Source of the DNA: Neurospora tetraspora
Taxonomy: Eukaryota > Ascomycota > Sordariomycetes > Sordariales > Sordariaceae
Assembly (NCBI RefSeq): GCF_033439725.1
Contig: NW_026944383.1
Span: 6,634,001-6,698,000 of the forward strand
Direction of reading: 5' to 3'
DNA length: 64,000 nt
A model generated the notes under the pieces. That model did no database searches. It saw nothing but the letters and a program-made list of their open reading frames with translations, and had not been told where the DNA came from. Numbering within the stretch: position 1 is the stretch's first letter; each line of letters begins with the position of its first letter. This document shows, piece after piece, positions 14,004-25,700 of the stretch. Both the position numbers and the translations under genes were made by a program.

Positions 14004-16864
14004 TTACCTCGCGTTCTTCTTCTTCTTGAGTCTCGCCGCCTTCTCCCTCGCGTACTCGTTCGCCGCCTGGCCTTCCGATCCCTGGATCTCCGCCACCAAG
14101 CGCGTGTACTTCTTCTCGTACGCCTCGTCCTTGGCCTTCTTGACCTTGAGGTTCTCGCGCTGCATGAAGGCCGCGTCCTTGCGGAGCTCCCTGAGCGCGC
14201 CCTTGCGCTCCTTCTTGTGCTCGGCCCGCAGCTTGGCCAGCTCGGCGCGCTCGCGGTCGGGGTCGTAGTGCTTGTTGGGGTCGAACGAGTCCTCGAACTT
14301 GGGCACGTACGTCTTAATGGCGAGCGGCTTGTGGTGGTGCAGCTCGAGCGGCCTGCGGGAGACTTGGGCGAGCTGGAGGAGGCGGGAGATGCTCGTTGTT
14401 GTGTCCTTGAGCTGCTTGACGAGGGCCGCGGGGAGCTGGGCGGCGTTGGACTTGGTGGTCAGGTGCTGGAGGACACGCTGGGCGGGCTGGAAGGTCTCGT
14501 AGAACGCGGGGAGCTTGCACCACGTCTCGGAAGCGGTCCTGAGAACGGAGGTGATGGTGCTGATGATGGCAACCTTGAGAGCGGACTCCTCGCTGGCGGA
14601 GCGAGCGCTCTTCGGCTGCTGGCAGTCACCGCAGTTGAGCTTTCTGACGGTCACCTTGCTGGCACCCTTGACACGGATACCAGCAGCGGGCTCGTGGACG
14701 GGGAACAGACCAAGCTTCTCCTTGGGCTTCTCAGAAGCGAGCGAGTAGAGAGTGTTGAGGCAGAAGTTGATAAACTCTGGTACGTAACGCTTGGAGAAGG
14801 ACTGGTACTGGAGGGCGAGGATCGAAAGGTAAGCGCCGATCGAGTAGTCGGCGAGTGTCTGGGGAATCTTTTGTCCCAAGTAACGGGTGATGGAAAGCAT
14901 CGCAGGGGTGACCACCTGATGGAAGTGATCAGAAGTAGGGTATGTTGTGCCAATAGCGGTGAGAAGCATAAGGTCGCCGACAGTAAGAGCCAATGGTCGC
15001 TCCTCCTTGATCTCCTCGAGCCGTGACCTGTAAGCCTTGGATACCTCGATTGGAAATGTCTTTGCGAGCGAGTGGACGTGGCGGATCAAGTTCTCAATGG
15101 TAGGGAATAAGCTGGGCTCGAACTTTTCGCCAAGGTAAGCGATATGCTCAATGAGCGCCTGGGCGAAGTTTCCAAGACGCTCCTTGTTCTTTGCGTCCAG
15201 CTTGGGGTGGTAGAGAGCTCTGATCCTCTGGACGGCCACTGGAAGTTTGGTCACGGGAAGGCTTCCCAAGATCTCCAGTAGCTGCTCGTGACTCTCGGGA
15301 CATGTAAAGGTATAGGGTATGCCGTCCTCGTCGCCGCCTTTTGACTGAGCTTGAAGTTTTGTGGCCACCTCTTTCGACTCGCCGTCCTCACCACCGTTCA
15401 CGAGCTCGTCCTCATCGGGGTCATAGGCGTCCTCGTCGTCGCTTCCGTCGATATCCGACATATCGTCCTCGTCCATATCCAACTCAGAGCCGCTAGCGAT
15501 AAGATCGTCTTCCAGCAAGAAATCATCTTCGTCGTCCAAGCCCATCTCGGTGGCGGTCATTCGTAGCTTGATACCCTTGCCGAGGCCGAACTCGTCCTCA
15601 TCGGCCTCGTCTTGAGCCTCTTGGTCGTCTCCCTTCTTCTTGCCCTTCTTTTGCTCCTCCTCTTCCTCGTCATCCGATACGATCTCGCCCCGCATGCGCC
15701 TGAGCCGCTTCTCCTCCATCTCCTTGAGACGCTTGACTCCTTCCTCCGCCTTCTCCTCGTCGGTCTTTGTCCTGTCGGTAACCTCAGCCCTGGCTTCACG
15801 CGCTGCCTGCTTGAGGCGCATGTTGTATTCCTTCTCGAGCGTTTCGAGGTCGATCCCTGACATGACGGCGGGGCCCTTGGGTTCCTTTGTTTCCTTCGGC
15901 TTCATCTGGAAGAGTAGGGACTGCACTTCTCCTAGTTCCTTGTCGAGCTCGACTCTTAGATCGTCGTCCTCCTCTTTGGCGGCTTGTCGTTCCTGTAGAA
16001 AAGATACTTAGCAGGTGAATGGAAGCAGACGGCTCAGCGGGGGTGCTTACGTATTTGAAGGCCTTTGACTTGGCGATAACCTCCTCCATGACTTCCTTCT
16101 TGGTCTTCTTCCTCTCCGGTTGTCCATCCTCTCCTTCACCTTCCGCGGCCTCCTCCTCAGCACGCAGGCGCTTGAGGAACTTCTTTCTGGCGGAACGCTC
16201 ATCGTCGGATTCCATATCTTCAACGTCCTCGTCGAAATCGTCGCGGCCAGCCTCGATGTCGTCAAGAAAGAGAGTCTTGCCGGCGTGTGTAAGGGTGACC
16301 TGTTCTTGCTCGTCGTCGGAACCCTCCAAATCGAATACGGTGTTCTTCTTGTGGCTCTTCATCTGCTCGCGCGCGAAACGCTCCATCATCTTGTCCTCCA
16401 GTGTCATGTTGGGGTCGTCCTCGCCGAAACGTCTATCGACAATACCGCCGACCTTGTTGCGCCGTTGCATCTCGACCAAGAGAGTTTCCCGTCGCTGTTG
16501 ATGACGTGGTTAGCATCAAACATACATAACCAGTAACTCAAAAAACGAAATGGAATTGACGAACCCTCTGCTCAGCGGTGGCCTTTGCGAGTCCGGGACG
16601 GCCCTGGATGCCCTTGGCCAATTTGTCATTTTGGGGCTTGTTGGTGGTGACCTCGAACTTGGGTCCTCTGGCGTTGGTCTTGAACTGGAAGGGGTTGAAC
16701 TGCTCTCTGATGCTGGCGAGAGCTTCGTGGCGCTGGAGTCGCTTGTCGGTGGAAGCCTTCGCATCCTGGGCGTTTTGGCGCTTTTGCTTCTTGGATTTCT
16801 GGGGACCAATGATGCCTTGGTCCTTGAGGGAGGCCTTCAGCCTCTTAAGCTGAGACCCGGCCAT
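14004..16864 (-). CDS. nop14: NOP14, small-subunit processome nucleolar protein
   Basis: Three exons on the minus strand: 16864-16565, 16494-16051 and 15992-14004, giving 910 aa; both introns (70 and 58 nt) lie between codons. The N-terminus (MAGSQLKRLKASLKDQGI), the KTNARGPKFEV segment and the RFGEDDPNMTLEDKMMERF motif in exon 2 match the Nop14/Utp2 family. Acidic tracts lie at about 353-360 and 398-453, as expected for this nucleolar family, and the C-terminus is basic (ends KKKKNAR). Established role: a component of the 90S pre-ribosome/SSU processome needed for 18S rRNA maturation with Emg1 and Noc4 partners. Length is in the normal range (yeast about 810, human about 860 aa). It is transcribed divergently from the gene at 17227, with only 362 bp between the two starts. 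Intron 1 has a clear TGCTAAC branch site. Confidence 0.95.
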
Positions 16865-17226
16865 GTTTGCTGAGATGTCTCGATTGTCGACTTGACAGGG
16901 GAGTGTTGAGAGAGAGATGGCGTCGCGAAGTGGGTTCGATCGCGAGGCCGGCAATCAATCAATTGTCTTTGGCGGTTCTCAGAAATTTTGGAGGTGAAGG
17001 GTGCTTATCTTATCGGTAGGCCCCACCTGAAATTCTTGGCAGTCAATGTCGACAGGGGCAGCAGAACACTGTAGCTGCTGAAAGATGAAGCTCTACAGCG
17101 CGTGTCACTCCACTGAACAGAAGCTCTCCATCGTCATCCTCCTGCCCAGGATTTAGTCCTCTTGAACCTCAAAGTCGCCATGTGATCTAGAAACAACACA
17201 AGTCTATTCTTCACCATACCGTTATT
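16865..17226. promoter_or_regulatory. Shared divergent promoter region, NOP14 and membrane protein
   Basis: The 362-bp space between the two outward-facing start codons must hold both promoters and both 5' leaders. I see no clear TATA box; the sequence is of mixed composition. Compact divergent promoters of this kind are common for fungal growth genes. Shared control of the two genes is an inference only. Confidence 0.6.
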
Positions 17227-18293
17227 ATGATGGGCTGGCAATCCTCCGTTCTCCGAGATGAGAGGGTCGTTTTCACCGGCGTCGGCTTCGTCACGGCGAG
17301 CTTGATCATCTTCGCCATGAACACTTGGCTAACAAGATGGCGAGACGAGACCATTGTCACTCCCAATCCGCCAAAGACGCAGTACATCACGCAGCAGACC
17401 GAGGACTCACTCGAACTTAAGACGCTGGACACCTTGCTGGGCCACTACAACCACGCCATCAAGGAGACGGCTGCCAAGATCATCTGTGACAGGGCTGCAA
17501 ATGACCCCGGCCTCCTGGAGACGTTGCTCTGGGGCATCACCCGTCCAGATTATGACGAGCGTGTCAAGAACTTGAGGGCTCTAGCTATCATCTGTGTTCC
17601 CCGTGAGTGCCCCAAGGATGCTTGAAAATCACACAGTCACTAACACGAGCATAAGGAGTCCTTCCTATGCTTCACACCTGGAAAGCACACTCCGCCATAG
17701 TCCGGTGCCTCGAGCTCTCCCTCGACCCGGAGCAGGAGGTGCTCGAGAATGAGGGATGGGACGATTATCCATTGAGGGATATCACCGAGAAAATGTGCTT
17801 CATCTTTCTTGAGCAACTGGTCGATCATTACGGGCCAGAGATGCTGATCCGCTCCAAGTTCGTTGAGCGTTGGCTGTCCAAGCAGAACTGGGGCAGGACT
17901 GAGGAGGACAGACAACGCAACTTCCACAACTACATGTTGTACAAGGACAACAAGATGAGGAGGCTTGCGGATGCGGTGCGCAAAACCGAGTCGGGAAGAT
18001 CGGTGCTGGTCAAGTGTGGTCTCATGTCCCAAGAGGGGGCTGACGACTTCGCGGCTGAGCAGGCCGATAACTTGAACCTCATGGACACAAGCGGCGAGCG
18101 GTATAACCTCCTGCTCTCTATTAACATGGGTAGGACCCCGCGGGCCCAGGAGACGAGTGCCGAGGAGCAGCGGATCAGACACCGGAATCGCGAGGCAATT
18201 GTGATGAACGATGGGACTAGACCGATCGGAAGGGACGATATTATTCACCGAGACACGGAGTGGCGGGTTTTGGGAGAGCCTGGTCAGTCTTAG
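17227..18293 (+). CDS. Membrane-anchored fungal protein of unknown function
   Basis: Two exons, 17227-17602 and 17656-18293 (53-nt intron with a CACTAAC branch site), 337 aa. The start is ATG ATG, so residue 1 or 2 may begin the protein. A single hydrophobic segment (about residues 14-33, VFTGVGFVTASLIIFAMNTW) is followed by a helical soluble region containing ETAAKIICDRA, YDERVKNLRAL and KFVERWLSKQNWG. The blocks look like a conserved filamentous-ascomycete family, possibly with ARM-like helices, but I know no assigned function. The topology suggests an N-terminal membrane anchor with the bulk on one side of the membrane. The C-terminal part (RDDIIHRDTEWRVLGEP) is polar. The gene is divergent from NOP14 and head-to-tail with the helicase downstream. 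Confidence 0.85.
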
Positions 18294-18860
18294 AAACCAC
18301 AGTCGTTGTATCATCGCAGTAGAATTATGCTTTGCGAAGAAACGGGGACGCATAAGGGAAACGGAAAATAGAGATAGGAATGTTTAAAGCATTGAATACT
18401 CCCATCGATCCAAGGATCCAGAATAACAAAAGCTTCGTTTGGGCGGATAAGATGGTGTGCGTTTGTTCTGTAAAAAAAAAGTCATATGCATGCATCGTTT
18501 CGTTCAATTGTTAACGATTCTGGAGCAACTCCACCAAAATCCTTAACAAGGAATGAACGATACCTCAACAGAACAAATCACTGCAATGCTCACATTACCT
18601 TTGATTCAACTCAACCAAACCGCAACCAGAACCATTGACTTTTCGTTCTTTTGAAAGATCAGCGCACCAGAGCACATTCGTAGATTACGCCCCCGCCAAG
18701 CGATACACAGCATCACCTCAACTAAAACCGTGGCGCGGCCGTTCGTCATTTCCACACTCCCGGCCCCGCTCCGCTCCGAACACCCCTTCAACCTCCGCCC
18801 TCCGCCCCGTGTGTCCGGATTTCATCACCACTCTTGTCTCCCATCCATCTACCCATCAAC
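18294..18860. promoter_or_regulatory. Intergenic region upstream of the helicase gene
   Basis: A 567-bp gap that must contain the 3' end of the membrane-protein transcript and the promoter of the helicase. The last 150 bases are strongly C-rich and pyrimidine-rich (tccc/ctcc runs), typical of a fungal 5' leader. No open frame of note. Confidence 0.5.
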
Positions 18861-21517
18861 ATGCCCTCCTCAAAACCAATCGACATCCCCTCCTTCGCCT
18901 CCACCCAGCTCACCCTCCTCTCCTCCGAGCTCGTCGCCGAAATCGCCGAGACCTCCGAGCTCATCGGGCTGCACACGCCCACCGCCCTGCAGCGCGCCGG
19001 TCTGGCCCTGACCAATCTGGTCGTCAACGCCCAGCGGACCGGCTACGGCGGCAAGACCGTGTTGGAGCTCGGTCCCGATTCTGCTACTGTTACCGCTTCC
19101 ACTAGTACTTCTCATCAAAAGGGAGGGTATGATGGACCGGAACTACCAGAACATGGAATCCGGACGGGCGATATCGTGTTAGTGTCTGAGCAGCCGGCTG
19201 GCAGCGCGAAGAAGAGAGAGGTCAGAGAGTTGGAGAAGAAGGGGGCGAAGGGCGTGGTGACGAGGGTGGGGAGGGGGGTGGTGGGCGTGGCGCTGGATGA
19301 GGATAAGGGGGAGGAGAACGTGGTTGGGACGGGGGGGTTGGGGGGGAGTGGGAGGGTCTGGATGGTTAAGTTGGCTGATGATGTTACTTATCGGAGGTGA
19401 GTTTTTGATGATTGATGTGGGTGAGCTGAGATTAAGGAGGGCTAGTAGGGTTAGTAGGGTTGGTGGATGAGAAAAAGGGGGGAGAAGCTGTGCGACGGGG
19501 ACTTGATGATACAAGCAAGTATCAGCTGACACGAGAATTACAGGATGAACGGGACCATGGAGAAGCTCCAGAAGATGAGCGAGTCGGAACACTCCATGTT
19601 CATTAGGGTCCTCTTTGGACAGTCATCACCCTCACCCGTCCCGGCGGATCTAACTAGTGATCCGGAGGTCGGCAACATTGAATGGGTAGATCCTACGCTG
19701 AACGACTCTCAAAAGGATGCTATTAGGTTTGCTTTGGCCTCGAGAGAGATAGCTCTCATCCATGGTCCTCCAGGCGTACGTTTACACGTTCCCCCCTTAT
19801 TCAACTTCATGTTTGACTAACTCACGACAACAGACCGGCAAAACCCACACCCTAATCGAACTAATCCTCCAACTCCTCCACCGCGACCTCCGCATCCTAG
19901 TCTGCGGCCCCTCCAACATCTCTGTCGACAACATCGTCGAGCGTCTCTCACCACACAAACTACCCATCCTCCGCCTCGGCCACCCAGCCCGCCTCCTCCC
20001 CTCCGTCCTCTCGCACTCGCTCGACGTCCTCACCACGACCTCGGACGCCGGCGCCATCGTCAAAGACGTGCGAGCCGAGATGGACGCCAAGCAAGCCTCG
20101 ATCCGCAAGACGCGCAACGGGCGCGAGCGCCGCGCCATATACACGGAGCTGAAGGAGCTGCGCAAGGAGTACCGCGAGCGGGAGCGGCGGTGCGTCAGTG
20201 ACCTGGTAGGCAGGAGCAAAGTCGTGCTGGCGACACTGCACGGTGCGGGGGGATACCAGCTCAAGAACGAGGAGTTTGACGTGGTGATCATCGACGAGGC
20301 CAGCCAAGCGCTGGAAGCGCAGTGTTGGGTGCCGCTGCTGTGGGCGAAGAAGGCGGTGTTGGCGGGTGATCACTTGCAGCTGCCGCCGACGATCAAGTCG
20401 TTGAACTCCAAGGCTGCCACTACTACAAAGGAGAAGAAAGAGGGCCAGACGCTGGAAACGACGCTGTTTGACAGACTACTGGCCCTGCATGGCCCTGAGA
20501 TCAAGAGGATGCTTACCACGCAGTACCGCATGCACGAGAAGATCATGCGGTTTCCGTCAGACGAGCTTTACGAGTCTAAACTGGTGGCGGCCGAGCATGT
20601 CAGGGAGCGCTTGCTCAAGGACTTGTCGTACGAGGGCGTGGAGGCTAATGACGACACCACCGAGCCGCTGATTTTCATTGATACGCAGGGCGGCGACTTC
20701 CCGGAGAAGAACGAGGAAGAGCTGGACAGCAATGGGTCGACAGACAAAAAGAAGGTCATCAGGAGTCTTCACGGCGAGAGTAAGAGCAATGAGATGGAGG
20801 CGGCGTTGGTGAGACAGCATGTGCGTGGCCTGATCGAGGCGGGAGTTAGACCAGAGGATATTGCGGTTGTGACGCCGTATAATGCTCAGGTATGTTCGAA
20901 CGAACGTTTCCCTTGGTTCTTTCTGCCTGTTCCCCTTCTTCTCTCCTTGGTCTTCTTTCTTTTTGGAAGAGAAAAGCAAGCCTACCACGGCAGCCTCGTA
21001 TGCTTTGCATGAAACAACGTGTTGTGTGCGCCCAGGCCACGGCATAAAAAACGCATTACACGGCATTGACTGACTGACCAACTCTTCTTTTGTGGTTGTG
21101 TGATTCACAGCTTTCCATCCTGGCACCCCTAAAGGATGAGTTTCCCGGCATCGAACTCGGCAGTGTAGATGGATTCCAAGGCAGAGAGAAGGAGGCAGTC
21201 ATCGTCAGCCTTGTCCGCAGCAACGACGAAGGCGAAGTCGGTTTCTTGGGCGAGAAACGACGGCTGAATGTTGCCATGACACGGCCGAAGCGGTCGTTGA
21301 CGGTTATTGGAGACTCGGAGACGGTCAAGAAGTAAGTAAAAATGACAGGACATCAAGAACTTGTACTACATACATCACCCTCTACTTAGGCTTGATGACT
21401 GACTTGACTCTTCGCAACGACAGGGGTAGCGCATTTCTCAAGAGGTGGATGGAGTTTCTGGAGGAGAATGCCGACTTGAGGTATCCAGACGTTTCGAGCT
21501 TGGCGTTGGAGTCATGA
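18861..21517 (+). CDS. hcs1: Hcs1/SMUBP2-type SF1 DNA/RNA helicase
   Basis: Five exons: 18861-19396, 19544-19775, 19834-20889, 21111-21331 and 21424-21517; 712 aa. The start ATG is the first in frame after a non-ATG frame opening. SF1B (UPF1-like) motifs are all visible: Walker A GPPGTGKT at 253-260, split exactly after GPPG by intron 2; Walker B IIDEAS about 408-413; [16 protein letters not shown] about 486; [11 protein letters not shown] about 627; [16 protein letters not shown] about 660. The N-terminal 250 residues correspond to the beta-barrel-bearing region of IGHMBP2/Hcs1. Established: yeast Hcs1 is the DNA polymerase alpha-associated helicase A, a 5'-3' helicase. The animal homologue also acts on RNA and tRNA, so a translation role is possible. 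A lysine-rich insert lies after motif III (about 450). Introns 1 and 3 are relatively long (147 and 221 nt). Confidence 0.93.
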
Positions 21518-22073
21518 TATGATGATGACACAACGTAAGCAAGGGACGGAGCCAGCCCGAGAGATGAATTTCAGGTCAGGCACCAGGTACGGATCTCACG
21601 GACAGGGCTTGAAAAAGGAAAGGAGACGAGTAAGAATCTTTCTAGAAGAGCGGGCCGACAAAAGCTTGACGGAAACGTATGTCTGCGTGCCTGAACAGTT
21701 ACCTGTACCCTGTACCTGGGCAGTATAGTGATACTATTATAGTATACGTGACATAAGCGAAAAAGGGTTACGGAATCTAGGCATACTATGTACGAAGCGA
21801 GTAAGCGAGTGCGCTCACGGCATGCCTCGTATTGGGAGGCAAAGGAGGCAAAGGCAGGAGGCTCTTTTTGGACACCTCAGTTTAATTTGCACACTTTGTC
21901 CACTCGGGGATATTCCCCTACCGGCTCTGCCTCGGTCTGTGCTCCATTACTATCTGTGTTGTGCCTGGCATTCCTATTTGTTCTTTATAGAGTATATGTT
22001 GTGCTTGTGCAGAGTCAGAAGAATGTGAGGTTGATGAGTTGAGGTTACTCGGTTGAGGTCTTTGAAACTGGAC

Positions 22074-22093
22074 GGGGGGGGGGGGGGGGGGGG
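22074..22093. repeat. Poly-G tract of 20
   Basis: An uninterrupted run of about 20 guanines on the plus strand, in the gene-free stretch about 550 bases downstream of the helicase stop. Exact length should be treated with caution because such homopolymers are hard to sequence. Confidence 0.85.
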
Positions 22094-22690
22094 CAGTGCC
22101 TCGCCCCGAACTGTGAACCACAAAGAAGCCAGAAAGGGGAATGGTGGAAGCTCAGTGGCTTTCTTGCGATGTCTCTGATGAATCGTTTTCTGTCAATCGA
22201 ATTCGAGTTGTGCACTCCAGTTTTCCATGCTGTGCAAGGTGAGAAGAAGCATGAGAAAGAACGAAGTGAGAAGTCCAGAGATGGATGTTGGAAGTGCAAG
22301 GAGCGAATAGGAAGCCCTCTGGCTCTTTCTTGTTTCAGGTTGAAGGGTGTGGGGCAATTGCGGGCAGTTCTCTTTTCGCGGGAAGCCTTTGATGGCCCCA
22401 CACACTCTCACACTGCACTTTGGACCCCTGTCGAAGCGCAGTGACCACTGACCAAAAGCGGGGACGTCCCCTCTTTTTAGGCATCTTCAGGTGCCAGTAA
22501 ATGGGTATCAAAGTGCCATATATCTGGACTGACCAAAATGAGATTCAGGTGCATTCAATCGTCCGCCGTGTTTTAGCTTTGTACCACAATTGTGCATCCA
22601 GAACAGTGAGTACCTTACTACCTACTCCGTGAAGTCCATCCGTGCAGAGTAGGAATCGCGATAGGGATATCTTTCGAAGACACTGCAACA

Positions 22691-22716
22691 ACGACGACGA
22701 CGACGACGACGACGAC
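22691..22716. repeat. (ACG)n microsatellite
   Basis: Eight to nine perfect ACG units in the gene-free stretch. It encodes a serine run in a spurious minus-strand frame. Confidence 0.9.
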
Positions 22717-25700
22717 CACGTGCTGCGGCGGCGGGGTGTTACCCATTCCCGGTTTCGTCGAACAACCTGAACTGAACCTTGCTGAATGACCTCCGAAGAA
22801 ATCCTTGGCCTTGCCCCCTCTTGTTTCAGTACCTCGTGAGCTCCTCCAATGTTCCATTGGAAGGCAAGGTAGGTAGAGGTTATATACAGCATCAGCAGTG
22901 CAACTTGACAAGAACAAAACTGCACCAATCTCGACCGAGCTGTCCTACCTTTGCACGAGGGGCTTGGTAAGATTAGTATATACCACCGGAGGTTTTTCCA
23001 AGCCTTTTCCCTTCCATTCAGATAGAGGTCCTGGAGGTCCCCGTGATGCCGATGGTCCCTTTGGGTGGAGTTAGCTTGTTGTGATCTGTCGCACTCGACT
23101 TGATTCATGAGCACGGTAGCATCCAACTTCTCGTCCAACAGTATCACCAACCTCGTATTCTCCGCTTCCACGATTCTCCCCATGCAGCCTTTCTGCCCTG
23201 CTCATGTCTTTGCGACGACCCTTTCACTTTACTTTTACCAACTTGTCTGCAAATCGAATGCCCGTGCGCCTACACTATCAGACTACCCATGTACTTATCG
23301 AGAGATCAATCACATACACGGCACCTGCCTCGTCACATCTCGCTTCATCTTCACAGACTTTCCGTGTCCGAAGGGGGAAAATGAAAGACAGATGATGGAT
23401 GGCCTGATACCTACTGTACACTCTTCCAGAACGCCATGCTCCCCCAAAAAGCAAAAGAAAAGAAAAGGTCCTCCCTCCCTCTCGAGACATCGATATCGAT
23501 GGTCAACCACTATGAAGCCATGGAGTGTCATCCGATGCTAGATAGCCGCGCTCTATTATCCTGCCGTTGACCATCTATTGGCTCCTCACGCCACTCTTCT
23601 GCTGCCGTCGTCGTCTCAGCCGTTGCCATTACCATTGCGAGAGGTTGTTGTTGTGATGCAGCATGCATGCACCACCTCTATAGTTGCGCCCTAGTTGCGC
23701 GTTCTCATCCAGTTGAATCCGTCCTCTCAGAAGCACCGGAGAGGCACCGGGACGCCATGGAGGCTCAAAGAGGCTCATCTTCTCTCGTCAGGGCTCAGGG
23801 ACTCCCATCCCTCGCAAGCGAATCACAAAAGCAATTCGCCCACAACTTGGGCTTGCATATGCATTGCACTGTCTTTGCAGTGTCGAGTGTCGAAAGAGGG
23901 AACGCCCGCGCACGAAAACACCGAGCTCGGGGATGGGGACCTGACGGAGGAAGGCAGTGTTGTTTCGCAATGCGAAATGTCAATTGTCCATTGTCAGAGA
24001 GAGCGAAAGCGAGATGGATGATGGCTTCTAACTCGATTTGGACATGTCTGACATCGATAGTAGTCTTCAATCATCAATGTCTTTCCAGGATGAGGTAGAT
24101 ATCGCACGGACCTTTCAGCTCCTCAGCCAAGATGGAAATGTTCTCTCGAGACAATATCCATGTCGCCATGAAAAAAACATGGAAAACTTTCCGTGGAACA
24201 CGACTCTGATCGGATCCTTTTAGTGAAGTAGGAGACAAGATCTTAGATACTATTAGGAACTTACTGTAAGCTACTGTAGCACGGGAAAATCATAGTCGTC
24301 GAACCTCGACCATATCATATCATGTCATAGTAAGTATTATGAACGCCATTTCAGAGCTTCTCGTCATCTCAACACTCCCGTCTCTTCGGACACGCTCGCG
24401 CGCTCTCGGTATGTATCGGTGATATCCCACGTCGGACTCCGAATGGCTTCAATGACCTACAGAACCACATGCCTAGACGGGATCACGGGGGTCACCTACG
24501 GGGGGGAGTTGCGCTAGTCCGCCTGTACTGCGTACAGCTACCTCATAGTGGAGTCAGCTCTTACATACCCCACTGTTAGTGTCCTGCACTGTCCAGAGAT
24601 TCTTCACAAAATCACAAGCAAGCGACGAAAATGGCAAGTTCGACATCCCCTCGTCCAAAGAAAACAAAACTAAACAATCGTGAGTCCCACTCTTCTTCAG
24701 CAGCCGAGCGAGATCCTAATCTTGCAGACTAACAGCACTCGATCGGCGGAGGTTGATCAGGGTTTCTGTCATCCAAAAGGTAAAGGGGAAAACCAGCCGT
24801 GGTGACGACACATGACAGCCGAGACGAACAGACGAACAGACGAACATACGACAGACAAGTCGAACGACCAAAACGACAGCAACAACAGTTCCCTACTTGC
24901 GCACTTGCGTCCGTCACCATCAATCATTCCTCCCGTCTCGCCGTATCCCGGTTCGGTTCTGTTCGGCTGGGTTTCCGTACGGTCCAGCAGGGCCGGATCG
25001 CCCCTAAAACAAGTAAACAAGGGACAAGGATTTGCTTACCAACTGCTTGTTGATCGCTTGTTCGTTCGACTTGGATGCCCTGGATGCGCTCGGAGTTTTT
25101 CCAATACCTTACTTCGCGATCTCTTCTTCTTCAAGCGAGAAAAAGACTAGACACTAGACTAAACAGAGTTGGGTAAGCGATCGATGGTTGCTCATCGCCT
25201 ATCCAGGTCCTGGGTAGATCTCGATAGGAGCGCTGACTGTAGACGAGTCAGTTCGAGACTCTCGAATCGACACCCTGAAAAACGCCATTCAGAAGAGGGA
25301 CCCGCTAGACGGCGACCTGAATCCGTAGGTTGTTCGTTGATGTTGTACCTTGACGGCTGAAAGTGAGGAGTTGCAGCATGAAGACTCTAGGCGGTAGTTT
25401 TAACGTCGCTACGTCGGCTACGAGTCCATCCGGCCGCCGACGACGGCGACCACACCATTATCACCACCCAGCACCACTACCACCACAGAAAACGCAGCCA
25501 AGGACAAGCTCCTGATTTTCTCACGGTGCGCATAAAAAGATCAACATACCTAGTCGACGTAGGTAGGAGAACAATGCTGGTCCTCGGTGTTGGACTGGTT
25601 CCGGCTCTATGGGTTCAAACCACCAGTGCCAGACGGCACAAGGCATAAACAATGTCAGAGCGCGGCACGGACGCTGACAGCATGGAGGATCTTCACAGCT

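Noticed and set aside
13839-15026. 395-codon frame on the plus strand opposite NOP14
   Set aside because: Leucine/valine-rich artefact of the opposite strand of a real exon.
22545-23183. 212-codon minus-strand frame
   Set aside because: Includes a serine run produced by the (ACG)n microsatellite and shows no conserved block or exon partners.
25561-25640. tRNA-like gggttcaaacc B-box
   Set aside because: No matching A-box or acceptor stem at the required distance.
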